DNA of 60,000 bases from Bolinopsis microptera (taxonomy: Eukaryota; Ctenophora; Tentaculata; Lobata; Bolinopsidae). The DNA is taken from the NCBI RefSeq assembly GCF_026151205.1, contig NC_087082.1, positions 7,883,908 through 7,943,907 on the forward strand, written 5' to 3'. Shown piece by piece: positions 59,122 to 60,000 of this stretch. The notes below the pieces were generated by a model that saw only the letters and a list, made by a program, of their open reading frames with translations, had not been told where the DNA came from and ran no database searches. A program made the translations under genes and the position numbers. Every line of letters starts with the position of its first letter. Positions within the stretch are counted from its first letter, which is position 1.

Positions 59122-59946
59122 ACCATATTAAAGTATATTAAAATGTAGGATTTTTATATCCCTATCTCCTTGGAGGCCTACATCAAAAATTGTTGCCCAA
59201 AATAAGCTTGAAATGCAATTCTTAATCGATTCCAAAAAGTTCTTGAAAAAATATTGAAAACTGATGGAGTGATTTAAATTTTAATGAAGTCATTTTGGCT
59301 AGTATTCCGAACCGAGATATTATGTGCAATTTTCCCAATTTTGTTCATGGAGGTCTTTTTACTTATTATCCACTATATTCAACAAACACTGAGTTATATC
59401 TTTCACATAGAGTTAGTCTCATTAAAAAATATTGAAATTTTATCGAATTTGGGCAAAAGAGAATTTGGGAAAAAGTGTATGCCCAAATATGGGCATATTT
59501 TTTAAAGCTCATAGCTCAGCCAATTTTTGACCAATCTGGATGGAAATTCATGTACTAGTCCTAAAACAGGCTTATCTTGCGAATCTGAGTGAAAAATATA
59601 GTTCATCATGTAAATCTTAACGAAGAATATAAATCTTCTAATTTTGACCCGGGGATATACTTTAATATACGTTAATATGGTTGCCCCCCCCCCCCCACAA
59701 TTTCTTGTAATTTGATACTATTGGCAGTTGTGAAATCAAAAAGCCATTGTGGGTCACTGTTAATAACAGTGACTGTTATACACTGTTATAGAGATATTGA
59801 AATTATAAGAACTGCCGTTAAAAACCTGAAGCATTTCAGCAGTGCACTTGGTGACGAGGTAGTAGGTAAAGCAGTCTAGTTTAGCTGTACCGCTCTGCTT
59901 TATCAGACACTGTTTCTGCTCCTCCGAACTTAATACCGTCACATTC
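51751..59946 (-). CDS. UBR5: UBR5 (EDD/hyd) HECT E3 ubiquitin ligase, C-terminal 12 exons
   Basis: UBR5 attaches ubiquitin to substrates, including N-degron and unassembled proteins. Exons, 5' to 3' on the minus strand: 59946-59826, 58992-58856, 58588-58374, 58253-58122, 57875-57745, 57444-57246, 56671-56546, 56416-56306, 56186-56081, 55615-55510, 54596-54497, 53846-51751. Phases all agree; 1192 codons plus TAG. The gene runs off the right edge, so the UBR box is not seen. Landmarks: [53 protein letters not shown], the poly(A)-binding-protein-like MLLE domain (about 52880-52720; [18 protein letters not shown]), and the HECT domain, ending [18 protein letters not shown] and KTVGFGFV. The catalytic Cys is at 51847-51849. 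The acidic and serine-rich linkers are shorter than in the human protein. The last exon is one 2.1-kb unit. Confidence 0.97.
54135..54350 (-). repeat. Dispersed repeat with CCCTAA tracts (second copy)
   Basis: Complement of the repeat at 23450-23700: ACCCTAACCCTAACC blocks, GTCACGTGATCAAAACAGTT, CATGGGGGGGAATTCGGAAT, CAGCGTCCAAAAATA. It sits in the UBR5 intron between exons 54497 and 53846. Confidence 0.75.
55815..55915. mobile_element. Possible relative of the AACCC small inverted-repeat element
   Basis: AAACCAAAAAAAAGCCCCAA, CCCCAAAATGG, then GTTTTTTGGGGTTGG. The layout matches the elements at 33140 and 36318 but the sequence is diverged. It lies in a UBR5 intron. Confidence 0.4.
56880..57245 (-). 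repeat. Array built from a UBR5 exon end and donor
   Basis: On the minus strand the exon ends AAGTTACTAAGGAGTTAG|GTAAGT (donor at 57245). The next ~365 bases are about 18 further copies of AGTTACTAAGGAGTTAGGTA in 20-bp units, organised in longer blocks that also contain GTATCCTGCAT, a relative of the exon's own ATATCCTACACC. Many units keep GGAGTTAG|GTAAG. Confidence 0.9.
57480..57690 (+). repeat. 46-bp repeat, about 4-5 copies, in a UBR5 intron
   Basis: Unit AACGTCTTCCTTGTAAGGAG followed by TTATCATTGTGAGAGAAGTGATAT, with CTTGTAAGG / CCTGCAAGG variants. CCTTGTAAGG is self-complementary. Confidence 0.85.
58973..59075 (-). repeat. Duplicated UBR5 acceptor and exon start
   Basis: Minus strand: CTCTTCAG|ATTCTGATAAACACACTGAA is the real junction (exon start 58992). 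A copy, CTGTTCAG|ATTCTGATGAACACTCTGAA, lies 75 bp upstream; in it the frame soon meets TAA. The spacer contains GTTACCATGGTAAC. Confidence 0.85.
59089..59696. mobile_element. Inverted-repeat element, 608 bp, with ACAATT target duplication
   Basis: The left end is a long G-run then CAACCATATTAAAGTATATT; the right end is its complement, AATATACGTTAATATGGTTG then a C-run. ACAATT flanks both sides (59083-59088 and 59697-59702). The interior is AT-rich; a 73-codon frame (59284-59505) shows no known protein. It sits in the UBR5 intron before exon 58992. Confidence 0.8.
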
Positions 59947-60000
59947 CTGAAAACAGTTTAGTGGTTACCATGGTAACTACTTAGTACTGACACATTCCTG
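59940..60000 (-). repeat. Second duplicated UBR5 acceptor at the window edge
   Basis: The exon 59946-59826 starts CAG|GAATGTGA. The complement CACATTCCTG occurs at 59940-59949 and again at 59991-60000, 51 bp apart, with GTTACCATGGTAAC between, as in the duplication at 58973-59075. Confidence 0.65.

Overview
The window reads as nuclear DNA of an invertebrate animal. It is AT-rich, and its genes are split by many short GT-AG introns. Three gene families are recognisable by assembling exons in phase: Bicaudal-C, PRPP synthetase/PRPP-synthetase-associated protein, and the HECT ubiquitin ligase UBR5. Telomere-like TTAGGG tracts occur internally, and non-LTR retrotransposon fragments and small palindromic elements are common. 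I cannot name the species; compact introns argue against a vertebrate, and a non-bilaterian or other marine invertebrate is a guess only.

Layout. About 1-3.3 kb: repeats and a degenerate retroelement. 4.27-18.35 kb (+): a 21-exon Bicaudal-C gene (595 codons, all phases consistent) with an alternative terminal exon that would remove the SAM domain; a LINE fragment lies in one intron. 18.4-29.9 kb: repeat-rich intergenic DNA, including a nested block of palindromic elements at 20.9-24.2 kb and a 42-bp minisatellite at 26.35 kb. 29.95-31.08 kb (-): two exons resembling the N-terminal helical domain of Regnase/ZC3H12 ribonucleases. 33.1-36.4 kb: unassigned minus-strand coding-like pieces and an internally deleted non-LTR retrotransposon, bracketed by two small inverted-repeat elements. 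37.28-38.42 kb: a C-rich minisatellite. 38.4-46.6 kb: largely non-coding, with TATA-box candidates, a hairpin cluster and a CACGTG cluster. 46.68-51.16 kb (+): an 8-exon, 316-codon PRPP synthetase-like gene whose substrate-binding loops are altered. 51.75-59.95 kb (-): the last 12 exons visible of UBR5 (1192 codons, running off the right edge), convergent with the previous gene.

The most unusual pattern is that several tandem repeats are built from the splice junctions of these genes. The donor of the first PRPS-like exon is repeated ten times in frame (27-bp unit). The acceptor of its last exon is repeated seven times in frame (42-bp unit). A UBR5 donor is embedded in about 370 bp of copies of its own exon end, two UBR5 acceptors are duplicated, and a Bicaudal-C donor is followed by a GTAAGT-bearing array. 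A second result is a very small (about 87-95 bp) mobile element with 8-9-bp target duplications, seen directly in several copies. The three main genes do not form one pathway: Bicaudal-C acts in mRNA control, the PRPS-like protein in nucleotide precursor synthesis or its regulation, and UBR5 in ubiquitin signalling.
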